From contig DATECU010000306.1 in NCBI GenBank assembly GCA_035286745.1, positions 1-16,064 of the forward strand: 16,064 nucleotides of DNA, in the 5' to 3' direction. Under the pieces are notes generated by a model that saw only the letters and a program-made list of their open reading frames with translations, made no database searches and was not told where the DNA came from. A program made the translations under genes and the position numbers. Origin of the DNA: DATECU01 sp035286745 (GTDB lineage Bacteria; Acidobacteriota; Vicinamibacteria; Fen-336). Below are positions 1 to 6,995 of the stretch, in pieces (position 1 is the stretch's first letter; each line of letters starts with the position of its first letter).

Positions 1-135
1 CTCGGATGAGGTCGCCGGTCCCTGCCCCGCCAGGCTGCGGTAGAGGCCGAGCCGCTCGCCGATGTAGAGCGTAAGTACGTCGAGGAAGGCGAGCGTCGCC
101 TCCGACAGTCGCGCCAGCAGTGCATCCCGCTCCAT
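1..135 (-). CDS. SAM-dependent methyltransferase, N-terminal fragment (runs off left edge)
   Basis: The minus-strand ATG is at 133-135 and the frame is open to the window edge, giving 45 residues. The visible part is an acidic, helical leader (MERDALLARLSEATLAFLDV) followed by LTLYIGERLGLYRSLAGQGP. From memory, the LxxYIGERLGLYRxL pattern is the winged-helix dimerisation segment in front of the Rossmann fold in many class I methyltransferases (O-methyltransferase/UbiE-like proteins). The SAM-binding part lies outside the window, so substrate and catalytic residues cannot be judged. There is no clear Shine-Dalgarno. A weak CACAAT hexamer (minus strand, 146-151) lies about 10 nt before the start. 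The neighbour to the right is a truncated ATPase on the other strand, so nothing in context points to a role. Confidence 0.6.
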   Translation of the reverse strand, partial: MERDALLARLSEATLAFLDVLTLYIGERLGLYRSLAGQGPATSSE

Positions 136-223
136 GAGGCGACGCCATTGTGCCACGCTCGCCGGCCTTTCCCACCCGGCGACGCCCCTGGCGGCATCGC
201 CCTTGCCCAGGGCTTGACATGAG

Positions 224-250
224 CATTTCGGAAGTAGCGGTTCCGAAATG
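224..250. repeat. Perfect inverted repeat, 10-bp arms with 7-bp spacer
   Basis: Left arm CATTTCGGAA (224-233), spacer GTAGCGG (234-240), right arm TTCCGAAATG (241-250); the arms are exact reverse complements. A TTGACA hexamer (214-219) stands just upstream, so the palindrome sits where a repressor would cover a promoter. No good -10 was found at standard spacing. The right arm ends with an ATG (248-250). DUF4143 ATPase homology begins two bases later, so this may be the operator and start region of the original gene, now joined to its 3' part. The operator role is inference. Confidence 0.7.
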
Positions 251-251
251 A

Positions 252-743
252 GACCTGCTCGCATTCCGGGTCCCGGTCTTCACGCGCCGGGCCCGCCGCG
301 AGACGGCGGTCCATCCGAAGCTCTACCTCTTCGACGCCGGCGTGTTTCGCTCCCTGAGGCCGCGAGGACCCCTCGACCGTCCGGAGGAGATCGAGGGCGC
401 CGCCCTCGAGGGGCTGGTGGCCCAGCACCTGCGTGCCTGGAGCGCCTACCGCGGCGGCACCGACCTCTTCTCCTGGCGCACCCGGGCCGGACTGGAGGTG
501 GACTTCGTGGTCTATGGCGAAGGCGGATTCTGGGCGGTCGAGGTCAAGAACACGGGCCGAGTACGGCCGGAGGATCTACGCTCCCTCGAGGCCTTCGCCG
601 CCGAGTATCCTGAATGCACGCCGCTCCTCGTCTATCGCGGCCAGGAGCGCCTGCGCGCCGGCAAGGTCTGGTGCATCCCCGCTCAGCGATTCCTCAGCGA
701 GCTCCACCCCTCACGCTCCCTGACCGCCCGCCCCAAGAGGTAG
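252..743 (+). pseudogene. 5'-truncated DUF4143-family ATPase (C-terminal remnant)
   Basis: Reading from 252 (frame of GTG 342) gives DLLAFRVPVFTRRARRET, then HPKLYLFDAGVFRSL, EGLVAQHLRAW, LFSWRTRAGLEVDFVVYGEG and FWAVEVKNTG, ending at TAG 741-743. This is the DUF4143 half of the AAA+ ATPase/DUF4143 family, normally about 380-450 residues. Its C-terminal domain has a PD-(D/E)XK-like fold; the D of VDFVV and the E and K of AVEVKN are in the expected places. The whole N-terminal ATPase with Walker A and B is missing. A TGA at 249-251 closes the frame at the start of homology, and the first possible in-frame start is GTG 342. Homology begins right after the 224-250 inverted repeat, as if a deletion joined the gene's 5' control region to its 3' third. 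It is probably not functional, though a roughly 133-residue nuclease-like fragment from 342 could be made. Confidence 0.7.
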
Positions 744-767
744 CCGGCTCCCCCGACTGCGTTCCCC

Positions 768-2036
768 CTATCCGAGCTTCCGTTTGGCCTCGGGGTAGGC
801 GAGGGCTCGCTCGATGTTGTTCTCCTTGGAATCCACGATCTCCTGGTAGACCTTGCGGGCGGAGGCCTTGTCCCCGGCCTTCTCGTAGGCGCGGGCCAGC
901 AGGAGCTTGCGGAAGGGGTCGGGATCGGCATCGTTAGACTGCGTCAGGTGCTCGATGGCGGCCTTGAAGTCCCCGGCCTCCAGCTTCAAGTACCCGGCCA
1001 GGTAGTGGTAGGCAGGCACGAAGCGCCTGCTGGCTTCGCCGCCCTGGTCGATCATCTTCTTGAGGGTCTCGGCTTCCTTCTGGGCGTCCTCGTGCTTGCC
1101 CATGCGGGACAGGGTGCGGCCGCGGCCGTGGTGCAGCCGGCCCAGCCAGATCTGCTTGTCCTGCTCGGAGATGTCGGCTCCCGGCACGCGCTCGAAGCCC
1201 TTCTCGTAGTGCGTGAGGGCCTCCTCCAGGCGTCCGTTCTCCAGGTTGATGCGGGCCATGGAGTTCCAGATGAAGACCTCGGGCAGCCCCGGCGACCCGC
1301 CGCTTCGCCGGTACTCTTCGAGGAAGGTCGCCAGGCTGGCCAGCGCCAGGTCGGGGTGGCCCTCATAGAGGTGGCTGAAGGCGATGCCGTAGAAGACCGC
1401 GCCGGGAGCGGCCTCCTTCGCCTTCTTGGACCTGGCGGTCTCGAACAGCTGGCGGGCCATGCCGTAGTCGCCCAGGAGCAGATGGACGTTGCCGAGCAAC
1501 GCGTAGGCGCGGGCGCTGGTGGCGTCGAGCGCAATCGCTCGCTCGAAAGCCGTCTTGGCTGGCTCGAGTTGGCCCAGGTTGAGCTGGACCTGGCCCAGCA
1601 ACATCGCCACCGTTCGGTCTTCTGGAAGGTCGGCGTGGAGCCGGACCAGGATGGCCGCAGCCTCCTGCGACTTGCGCGAGCGATTGAGCATCCCCGCTTC
1701 CAGGTAGCGCTGCTCACCGGGAGACGCGTTCTTCGCGAGGGTCACGGCCTTGTCGAGAATGGGCTTGGCGTCGGCTGCCGGCTGGGTGGCGGAACCCAAG
1801 AGGTACTGGGCGAAGGCGAAATCGGGGTCTGCGGCTACCGCTTGCTTGGCCAGGTCCTTGACGCGGGCCGCCGGCTCGAAGTTCTCGATCTTGCCGAGGG
1901 CCTCGACCACCCGCGCCCTGGCTTCGGTCGAGGTGGTGGTGAACGCCAAGGCCTTGGCCTTCCCAGTCTCCGCCGCGTTCGCCGCTGCCCCCATGAGAAG
2001 GACGGCTCCCAGCACCCGCAACCCCAGCTTGCTCAT
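768..2036 (-). CDS. Exported tetratricopeptide-repeat protein
   Basis: 422 residues from ATG 2034-2036. The N-terminus MSKLGLRVLGAVLLMGAAANA is a typical Sec signal peptide with an ANA-A cleavage site, so the protein is probably periplasmic or secreted. The rest is a helical TPR array. Clear units include AMLLGQVQLNLGQLEPAKTA, AYALLGNVHLLLGDYGMARQ and LLLARAYEKAGDKASARKVY, with the W/L-G-Y-A-F-A-P spacing typical of TPRs. I see no enzymatic domain, so it is probably a scaffold. Start choice: AGGAG lies 8 nt before ATG 2036. The ATG at 2042 would be only 2 nt from AGGAG, and the one at 2084 falls inside a TATGAT -10 box (2080-2085). The gene stands alone, divergent from the DUF2157 gene and convergent with the ATPase remnant 24 nt away. 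Confidence 0.8.
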   Translation of the reverse strand: MSKLGLRVLGAVLLMGAAANAAETGKAKALAFTTTSTEARARVVEALGKIENFEPAARVKDLAKQAVAADPDFAFAQYLLGSATQPAADAKPILDKAVTLAKNASPGEQRYLEAGMLNRSRKSQEAAAILVRLHADLPEDRTVAMLLGQVQLNLGQLEPAKTAFERAIALDATSARAYALLGNVHLLLGDYGMARQLFETARSKKAKEAAPGAVFYGIAFSHLYEGHPDLALASLATFLEEYRRSGGSPGLPEVFIWNSMARINLENGRLEEALTHYEKGFERVPGADISEQDKQIWLGRLHHGRGRTLSRMGKHEDAQKEAETLKKMIDQGGEASRRFVPAYHYLAGYLKLEAGDFKAAIEHLTQSNDADPDPFRKLLLARAYEKAGDKASARKVYQEIVDSKENNIERALAYPEAKRKLG

Positions 2037-2079
2037 TGGCATCGCTCCTCGCTTGAAAACGCCTGGCCCCCGGTCGGCC

Positions 2080-2085
2080 ATCATA
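2080..2085 (-). promoter_or_regulatory. Likely -10 box (TATGAT) of the TPR gene
   Basis: Minus-strand TATGAT lies 43 nt upstream of the chosen start at 2036. No matching -35 at 17 bp is visible. Its position argues against the longer reading that would start at 2084, because that ATG would overlap the -10. Confidence 0.4.
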
Positions 2086-2142
2086 GCGCGCCTGTTGCCC
2101 GACGGGGCTAGTCTGGCGTCCAGGCCGGCAGGCGGGTTCGCT

Positions 2143-2164
2143 TGTGACAGTCTCAGAAGTCACA
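2143..2164. repeat. Inverted repeat TGTGAC-N10-GTCACA in a divergent promoter region
   Basis: TGTGAC (2143-2148) and GTCACA (2159-2164) are perfect 6-bp arms 10 bp apart, in the 172-bp gap between the TPR and DUF2157 starts and 44 bp before the latter. Flanking bases extend the symmetry with a 2-base bulge (CTTGTGAC against GTCACACAAG). It could be an operator for the DUF2157 module. The half-sites are CRP-like but too far apart for CRP. Confidence 0.35.
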
Positions 2165-2208
2165 CAAGGCCCAAGACGCGTGGCCGCAACGGGAGGACAC
2201 TTGGGCTC

Positions 2209-3369
2209 ATGAGCCGAGAACTCAAAGTCCTCGAACGTCACTTCCGGCACTGGCGGGCGAAGGGCCTGGTCGGTCCCGAGCAGGAAACCGACCTCAAGCA
2301 AGCCAGCGCCGAGCTGGTCCGGAGTAGCACCAGCAGCGTGGTTCGGATCGCGCTTGGTGGACTGGGCGCCGGTCTGCTGTTGGCCGGGCTGGTCCTCATC
2401 GTGGCCGAAAACTGGGGTGCCATCCCGCGCTACGCCAAACTCGGGTGCTGGGCCGCCCTCCAGGTTGGGTTCCTGTATCTGGCTCATTGGCTAGGCGAGC
2501 GGTTCGAAGACCGACCCTATCTGGCGGAGGCGTTCGCTCTGCTGGCCGGCGGGTGGGTCTTGGGCGGCATCGCCCTGGTCAGCCAGATCTACCACCTGGA
2601 CTCGCGCCCGCCGAACGGAGTCTGGCTGTGGCTGGCCCTGGTGCTGCCGGCCGCCTGGCTTCTGGCGCGACGCGCCACCGCCGCCGTCGTCTTGACCGCT
2701 CTCACCGTGGCCCTGGCGCTGGAGGTGGGGGAGGCGGATTCGTGGCTTCGCGCAACCCGAGTGGACAGCCCCTGGTTGTTCCTGGCGATCCCGATCTTGG
2801 CCGCCGGTCTGGTCTCTTGGTTGCCCCATCCCGCGGCTTGGCTTCGCGAGTGGGTCGGGAGCTGGGTGTTCGCCGCGTCGAACTTCTTTCTTCTGGTGTT
2901 CGGGGCCGTCCAGGAGTTCGACCACACGTCGTTGGGCAACGCCTGGTTCCTGGTCGCCTCGGCCGGCTTGCTGGGCTTCGGGTTGCCAGCGCGCTGCCTG
3001 CCCCGGGCCTGGGATGGCCTGACCAGCCGCCTGCTGCTCGCCCTCACCCTCGTCCCCTGGGCCATCCTGGGCTCCCAGTACGACGCTGGCGCGCCGAGCG
3101 ACACGCTGGCAGTGGGATTGGCCTGGGTGATCCAGCTCGGCCTGGCGGTCCTGGTCATTCGTTCGGCGGCGCAGGCGGCCGCTTCCTCGTGGGTCAATGC
3201 GGGGTATCTCGCTCTCCTGGCAGGCATCGTCACTCGCTACTTCGACTTCTTCGGCGAGTACCTGGAGGGCGGCACCGCACTGGCGGCTACCGGCGTCTTG
3301 CTACTGTTCATCCTCTACTCGCTGGAGAAGGCCCGACGCCGCACGCTCCGGAAGGAGGCTCTGGCATGA
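2209..3369 (+). CDS. DUF2157 domain multi-pass membrane protein
   Basis: 386 residues. A roughly 45-residue cytoplasmic N-terminus (LERHFRHWRAKGLVGPEQ) has the look of the DUF2157 leader helix. It is followed by about ten hydrophobic segments, the first near residues 47-65 (LGGLGAGLLLAGLVLIVAEN) with the family-typical AENW motif. The length fits the family (about 320-420). The function of DUF2157 is unknown. The proteins are often encoded next to, or fused with, GDYXXLXY-domain proteins, and here the next gene overlaps by 4 nt (ATGA), so the two are almost certainly co-translated. GGAGG (2192-2196) lies 12 nt before ATG 2209, rather far. A longer in-frame reading from 1750 would run through the TPR gene and its promoter, so it was not used. 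The C-terminus is basic (LEKARRRTLRKEALA), consistent with the positive-inside rule. Confidence 0.8.
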   Translation: MSRELKVLERHFRHWRAKGLVGPEQETDLKQASAELVRSSTSSVVRIALGGLGAGLLLAGLVLIVAENWGAIPRYAKLGCWAALQVGFLYLAHWLGERFEDRPYLAEAFALLAGGWVLGGIALVSQIYHLDSRPPNGVWLWLALVLPAAWLLARRATAAVVLTALTVALALEVGEADSWLRATRVDSPWLFLAIPILAAGLVSWLPHPAAWLREWVGSWVFAASNFFLLVFGAVQEFDHTSLGNAWFLVASAGLLGFGLPARCLPRAWDGLTSRLLLALTLVPWAILGSQYDAGAPSDTLAVGLAWVIQLGLAVLVIRSAAQAAASSWVNAGYLALLAGIVTRYFDFFGEYLEGGTALAATGVLLLFILYSLEKARRRTLRKEALA

Positions 3370-3962
3370 AGCGATTGATCGGCCTCGCCGTCTTTCAGGT
3401 GGTGGTCCTGTTGGGCTGGGCCGCGCAGAACGAATACGTGCGGGCCACCGCTCCCACCTTCCGCATCCCGCTCCAGCCCCGCGACCCCTACGACGTGCTG
3501 CGCGGCCGCTACTTCATCCTGAACCCGAGCGATGCCGCGATCAAGACCGGTCTCGATGGCGTGCTGCTCCCGGCCGAGGAGGTGAAGCGGTTCCTGGGAA
3601 CCGACGTCGCCTTCGTCGGTACCGCCCTGGTGGGCTTCTGCCCTCAGGAACAGCGGCACCGCGTCTGTGCCCTGGCCAGGTCGAAGGAGCCGCTGTCCGG
3701 AAAGCCGGGGCAGTACTGGTCTCGCGCCGGGCTGACGGTCCGCTGGGAGGACCGCACCTGGCGCGCGGGGAAGGAGGTCCCCGAGCCCGGCTACCGCGTC
3801 CACGTCGATCTCGGGCTCGATCGCTTCTTCCTGCCCAATCGCGCCGTCTTGCCGGCCCGGGAGAACGAGCCGGGCTGGGAGGTTGAGGTGTGTCATCGCC
3901 CCGGCCTCACGCCGCTCCCCAGGCGACTCCTGTTCAAGGGCCAGCCGGTCTTCGGCGACTGA
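3366..3962 (+). CDS. GDYXXLXY-like membrane-anchored protein
   Basis: 198 residues, ATG 3366 overlapping the DUF2157 stop. One N-terminal membrane anchor or signal (RLIGLAVFQVVVLLGWAAQ) is followed by an extracytoplasmic domain. The segment FRIPLQPRDPYDVLRGRYFI aligns with the signature of GDYXXLXY proteins (P-x-DPRDLLRGDY-x-x-L-x-Y), but D is replaced by R (GRY) and the trailing L-x-Y reads FIL. Family members are about 170-200 residues, of unknown function, and usually follow DUF2157 or DUF4401 genes, as here. Co-occurrence suggests one membrane complex with the domain facing the periplasm. AAGGAGG (3353-3359) at the end of the upstream gene gives a good ribosome-binding site. Confidence 0.75.
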   Translation: MKRLIGLAVFQVVVLLGWAAQNEYVRATAPTFRIPLQPRDPYDVLRGRYFILNPSDAAIKTGLDGVLLPAEEVKRFLGTDVAFVGTALVGFCPQEQRHRVCALARSKEPLSGKPGQYWSRAGLTVRWEDRTWRAGKEVPEPGYRVHVDLGLDRFFLPNRAVLPARENEPGWEVEVCHRPGLTPLPRRLLFKGQPVFGD

Positions 3963-3987
3963 GGATCCCCCCCCAACGGTTCGGGCC

Positions 3988-3993
3988 TACAAT
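3988..3993 (+). promoter_or_regulatory. Possible -10 box (TACAAT) of the radical SAM gene
   Basis: TACAAT ends 11 nt before ATG 4005, which would give a very short or absent 5' UTR. The -35 region is replaced by a run of eight C (3967-3974), so the promoter is weak as read or needs an activator. Confidence 0.35.
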
Positions 3994-4004
3994 CGGCCAG
4001 GACC

Positions 4005-5108
4005 ATGCTGGGCGACGGGCGAATCCTGGGACGCCGGAGAGCCGATGCCTTCACCTTGCAGTGGCACCTGACGAATGCCTGCGAGCTCCACTGCCGGCAC
4101 TGTTACGACCGTAGCCAACCCGGCTCGCTGCCGATCGAGCAGGCGCTCGAGGTCCTTCGGTGCTTTCTCGCCTTCTGCGACCGGCGCCGGGTGCGGCCTC
4201 GCCTCTGCCTGACCGGCGGCAACCCCTTCCTCTATCCCGGCTTCTTCGAGCTCTACCAGGCGGCGGCCCGCGCCCAGGTCCCGCTCTCGATTCTGGGGAA
4301 CCCGGTGGGCGAGGCCTTGATCGAGCGTCTGCTGGCCATCCGCAAGCCAACCTACTATCAGGTGAGCCTGGAGGGGCTGGAGGCGACCGACGACGAGATG
4401 CGGGGGATCGGTCACTTCCAGCGCACGCTGCGCTTTCTTGCGACTCTCAAGCGGGTGGGCGTTTGCTCTCACGTTATGCTGACGCTCAACCTGCGCAACC
4501 TGAGCGAGGTGCTGCCGCTGGCCGAGTCGCTCCGGGGGCTGGCCGACCGCTTCACCTTCAACCGGTTGTCGCAGGTGGGGGAGGGCGCCACGCTGGCCCA
4601 GCCCACGCTCGAAGAATACCGGGCCTTCCTGCGCGACTACGCCCTCGCCGCCGAACGGAACCCTGCCCTTCGCTTCAAGGACAACCTCTTCAACCTCGAC
4701 CGGCGTCGGCGGGGGCAGCCGCTCCTCGGCGGCTGTACCGGGTACGGATGCGGAGCCGCCTTCAACTTCATCGCGCTTCTGCCCACCGGCGAGGCCCACG
4801 CCTGCCGCAAGTTCCCCTCCCCCATCGGGGACGTGGCTGGGGCCGGCTTCGACGCCGTCTACGATTCGCCGGAGGCGCGGCGGTACAGGTTAGGCTGCAC
4901 CGAGTGTCGATTCTGTTCGCTGCGGAGCCGCTGCGGGGGGTGTCTGGCGGTCACCTACGGGCAGGGCGGGGACCCGCTCCGCCACCGCGACCCGCACTGC
5001 TTTCGAGGAGCCTACAGTGCCAGCTCGTCGGCGATGGGGACGAGGGCGCCGATCACGAAGGCGATGTGCTCTTCCAGGGGTCGGCCCAGGGCCTCGGCCC
5101 CGCCGTAG
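4005..5108 (+). CDS. SPASM-domain radical SAM enzyme, selenobiotic peptide maturase (SbtM)-like
   Basis: 367 residues. The N-terminal radical SAM core starts with WHLTNACELHCRHCYD; C26, C30 and C33 form the CxxxCxxC site for the SAM-bound 4Fe-4S cluster, and CLTGGNPFLYPGF is the GGE-type SAM-binding strand. The C-terminal auxiliary-cluster region has GCTGYGCGAAFNF, HACRKFPSPIGD and C298-x2-C301-x2-C304-x5-C310-x2-C313, then C332. The CGAAFNF...HACRKFPSPIG block matches, from memory, the thio(seleno)oxazole/selenobiotic peptide maturases (SbtM) known from Geobacter, which modify Cys- or Sec-containing peptides. No precursor peptide is visible nearby, so the substrate is unknown. The last 34 residues (after HCF, 5004-5108) are Ser/Arg/Pro-rich, unlike the family, and overlap the convergent HD gene by 97 nt. 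There is no Shine-Dalgarno at a useful distance. Confidence 0.75.
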   Translation: MLGDGRILGRRRADAFTLQWHLTNACELHCRHCYDRSQPGSLPIEQALEVLRCFLAFCDRRRVRPRLCLTGGNPFLYPGFFELYQAAARAQVPLSILGNPVGEALIERLLAIRKPTYYQVSLEGLEATDDEMRGIGHFQRTLRFLATLKRVGVCSHVMLTLNLRNLSEVLPLAESLRGLADRFTFNRLSQVGEGATLAQPTLEEYRAFLRDYALAAERNPALRFKDNLFNLDRRRRGQPLLGGCTGYGCGAAFNFIALLPTGEAHACRKFPSPIGDVAGAGFDAVYDSPEARRYRLGCTECRFCSLRSRCGGCLAVTYGQGGDPLRHRDPHCFRGAYSASSSAMGTRAPITKAMCSSRGRPRASAPP

Positions 5109-5590
5109 ACGCAGTTGCGATCCACCGAGCGGGCGAAGGCCTTGTCCTTGAGCTTCTTGGCGACCGAGTCCACCGGCAGGTCGGCGATCTTGCGGGAGGG
5201 TCGCACCTTGACACAGGCGCCCAAAAAGCCCACCAGTTCGTCGCAAGCGTAGAGCGCCTTGCGGAGCGGCGTGTCGCGCGGGATGCCCATGTAGTCGGCA
5301 TGCGAGCAGATGGCGTCGACGATCTCCGCCGGGTAGCCTCGCTCGCGCAAGATTCGGCTGCCCACGTGGAGGTGAGTCTCCTCGGTCGGGTTCCGTTCGT
5401 AGTCGAAGTCGTGGAGCAGGCCCACGATCCCCCAGGTCTCGATTTCAACGGGATCGCTCACGCCAAACCATTGGGCGTAGGCGCGCATGGCCTCCTCCAC
5501 TCCCCGCCCGTGCTTGCGCAGGGCGTCGGACTCGGTGAACTCGTGGAGGAGGGCCAGGGCCTGTTGGCGGCGGTTCTGATGGTCGGACAT
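5012..5590 (-). CDS. HD-domain phosphohydrolase
   Basis: 192 residues from ATG 5588-5590. Putative metal ligands of the HD superfamily are H27 (LRKHGRGVEEAM), the doublet H60-D61 in GLLHDFDYE, and D117 in ALYACDELVGF; H97 in ICSHADYMG could also take part. This order (H...HD...D) and the short length fit the stand-alone HDIG-type hydrolases annotated as putative metal-dependent phosphohydrolases. The substrate cannot be inferred. The end IADELAL* lies inside the 3' end of the convergent radical SAM gene. The start at 5590 is chosen because a TATCCT hexamer on the same strand (5597-5602) ends 6 nt before it with no Shine-Dalgarno, the arrangement of a leaderless mRNA. The alternative ATG at 5626 would overlap the divergent transporter start. 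Only 34 bp separate the two divergent start codons. Confidence 0.78.
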   Translation of the reverse strand: MSDHQNRRQQALALLHEFTESDALRKHGRGVEEAMRAYAQWFGVSDPVEIETWGIVGLLHDFDYERNPTEETHLHVGSRILRERGYPAEIVDAICSHADYMGIPRDTPLRKALYACDELVGFLGACVKVRPSRKIADLPVDSVAKKLKDKAFARSVDRNCVYGGAEALGRPLEEHIAFVIGALVPIADELAL

Positions 5591-5596
5591 GGGCGA

Positions 5597-5602
5597 AGGA
5601 TA
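5597..5602 (-). promoter_or_regulatory. Putative leaderless -10 box (TATCCT) of the HD gene
   Basis: Minus-strand TATCCT is followed by 6 nt (TCGCCC) and then ATG 5590. That spacing would put the transcription start at or next to the A of the ATG. The 34-bp divergent region must also serve the transporter operon, where plus-strand TATCGT (5601-5606) is the only -10-like hexamer. The two promoters, if real, would overlap and could not be used at once. Confidence 0.35.
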
Positions 5603-5624
5603 TCGTGGTACCTTCGCCGCCGCC

Positions 5625-6995
5625 ATGGACGCCCGGCCCCGACTCCCGGTCTCGCTACTCTTGGGCTACGGCGTGGGCTCGGTGGGCACGGGGATGTTCA
5701 CGACCGTGCCCGGTCTCCTTCTTCTCTACTTCATGACCGACACCCTGGGCATCCCCGCCGGGTTGGCCGGCTGGGCGGTGTTCGTGCCCAAGCTCTGGGA
5801 CGTGCTCATCGATCCCCTGGTGGGGACGCTCTCGGATCGCACCCGATCGAGGCTAGGCCGACGGCGGCCCTACCTGCTGGCGGGCGGCTTGCTGCTGCCC
5901 GTGTTTTTCGCCGCCCTCTTCAACGTGCCCGTCTTCGCCTCGCAGCGGGCCAGCTTCCTGTACGTCGCCTTCGCTTTTCTGCTGGCTGCTACCGCCTTCG
6001 CTGTTTTCCAGGTGCCCTACCTGGCCATGCCGGCCGAGATGACGCGGGACTATCACGAGCGCACGACGCTGATGGCGTACCGGGTAGCCTTCATGTCGGC
6101 CGGCGTCCTGACCGGAGGGGCGGCCGCTCCGCTGCTGGTGCAAGCGGGCGGTGGCGGTCGCCCGGGTTATGCGCTGATGGGCGTGGTGTTGGGGTGTGTG
6201 TGCCTGGCCACCTTGCTCGGCGCCTTCTTCGCCACCCGTCGTGCGCCACGCCTGGAGCACGTCGAGAGCAGCCTCGGCTTTGGCCAGCAGCTTCGGGCGG
6301 CCGCCGGCAACCGTCCCTTCTTCGTCCTGCTGGCCGGCTACTTCCTGCAACTGGCCGCCCTCTCCTGTCTGCTGTCGGCGGTGCCTTTCTACGCCAAGTA
6401 CGTCCTTCGCGGGAACGCTCGAACCGTGACCCTCCTGTTCGCCTGCCTGATCGTGCCGGCCATGGCGGCCATGCCGGCGTGGAACCTGCTTTCACGCCGC
6501 CTGGGCAAGCTGGGTAGCTACGCTCTGTCGACAACCGCCTTCGCCGCCATCAACCTGTCGCTCCTTGCCGGATCGCCGGAGCGTTCGCATCTCATCTACA
6601 TTCAGGTGGTGCTCCTGGGCCTGGCCTACGCGGGCGCGCAGCTCTTTCCCTTCTCGATGCTGCCCGACACCATTCACGCCGACCAGGCCCGCTCCGGCCT
6701 GCGGCGCGAGGGGGCCTTCACCGGCGTGTGGACCGCCAACGAGAAGACCGGCATGGCGGTGGGGGCACTGCTGGCCGGCCTGCTGCTCGACTTCATGGGC
6801 TTCAAGGAGTCGGTACCAGGGCAGGTGGTCAGCCAAACGGCCCACGCGCTGGTGGGCATTCGGATAGCGTGTGCTGGGTTGCCGCCCCTGCTCCTGCTGC
6901 TCAGCTTGCCGATCCTGCGTTTCTACGACCTCGGCCCGGAGCGGCTGGCCAGCCTGGACCGGGAGGCGCTGCTCTCGAAGCAAGGAGAGGCATGA
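5625..6995 (+). CDS. GPH-family (MelB/MFSD2-like) cation-coupled MFS transporter
   Basis: 456 residues with about 12 hydrophobic helices. Helix II and the following loop carry the glycoside-pentoside-hexuronide signature: VPKLWDVLIDPLVGTLSDR, then TRSRLGRRRPY. D59 and D63 fall where MelB has its two cation-binding aspartates. PDTIHADQARSGLRREGAFT near helix X is also typical of the family. Relatives include MelB (melibiose), many unassigned bacterial symporters, and the vertebrate lipid carriers MFSD2A (lysophosphatidylcholine) and MFSD2B (sphingosine-1-phosphate). The next gene, an S1P-lyase-like enzyme, starts 4 nt before this stop (ATGA), so the substrate is probably what that enzyme uses. 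ATG 5625 is preferred over ATG 5589, which would overlap the divergent HD start codon; neither has a good Shine-Dalgarno, so the start is uncertain by 12 codons. Confidence 0.82.
   Translation: MDARPRLPVSLLLGYGVGSVGTGMFTTVPGLLLLYFMTDTLGIPAGLAGWAVFVPKLWDVLIDPLVGTLSDRTRSRLGRRRPYLLAGGLLLPVFFAALFNVPVFASQRASFLYVAFAFLLAATAFAVFQVPYLAMPAEMTRDYHERTTLMAYRVAFMSAGVLTGGAAAPLLVQAGGGGRPGYALMGVVLGCVCLATLLGAFFATRRAPRLEHVESSLGFGQQLRAAAGNRPFFVLLAGYFLQLAALSCLLSAVPFYAKYVLRGNARTVTLLFACLIVPAMAAMPAWNLLSRRLGKLGSYALSTTAFAAINLSLLAGSPERSHLIYIQVVLLGLAYAGAQLFPFSMLPDTIHADQARSGLRREGAFTGVWTANEKTGMAVGALLAGLLLDFMGFKESVPGQVVSQTAHALVGIRIACAGLPPLLLLLSLPILRFYDLGPERLASLDREALLSKQGEA

Noticed and set aside
248..613. Frame starting at the ATG in the inverted repeat
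   Set aside because: Pro/Arg/Gly-rich out-of-frame translation of the DUF4143 remnant; homology is in the other frame.
948..2111. 387-codon plus-strand frame opposite the TPR gene
   Set aside because: Composition is an antisense shadow of a GC-rich gene with clear TPR units and a signal peptide; no domain recognisable.
2143..2164. CRP-type binding site
   Set aside because: TGTGA and TCACA are 12 bp apart instead of 6; kept only as an inverted repeat.
4160..6517. 785-codon plus-strand frame
   Set aside because: Runs out of phase through the radical SAM gene, antisense through the HD gene and into the transporter; Arg/Ala/Gly/Pro-rich with no domain.
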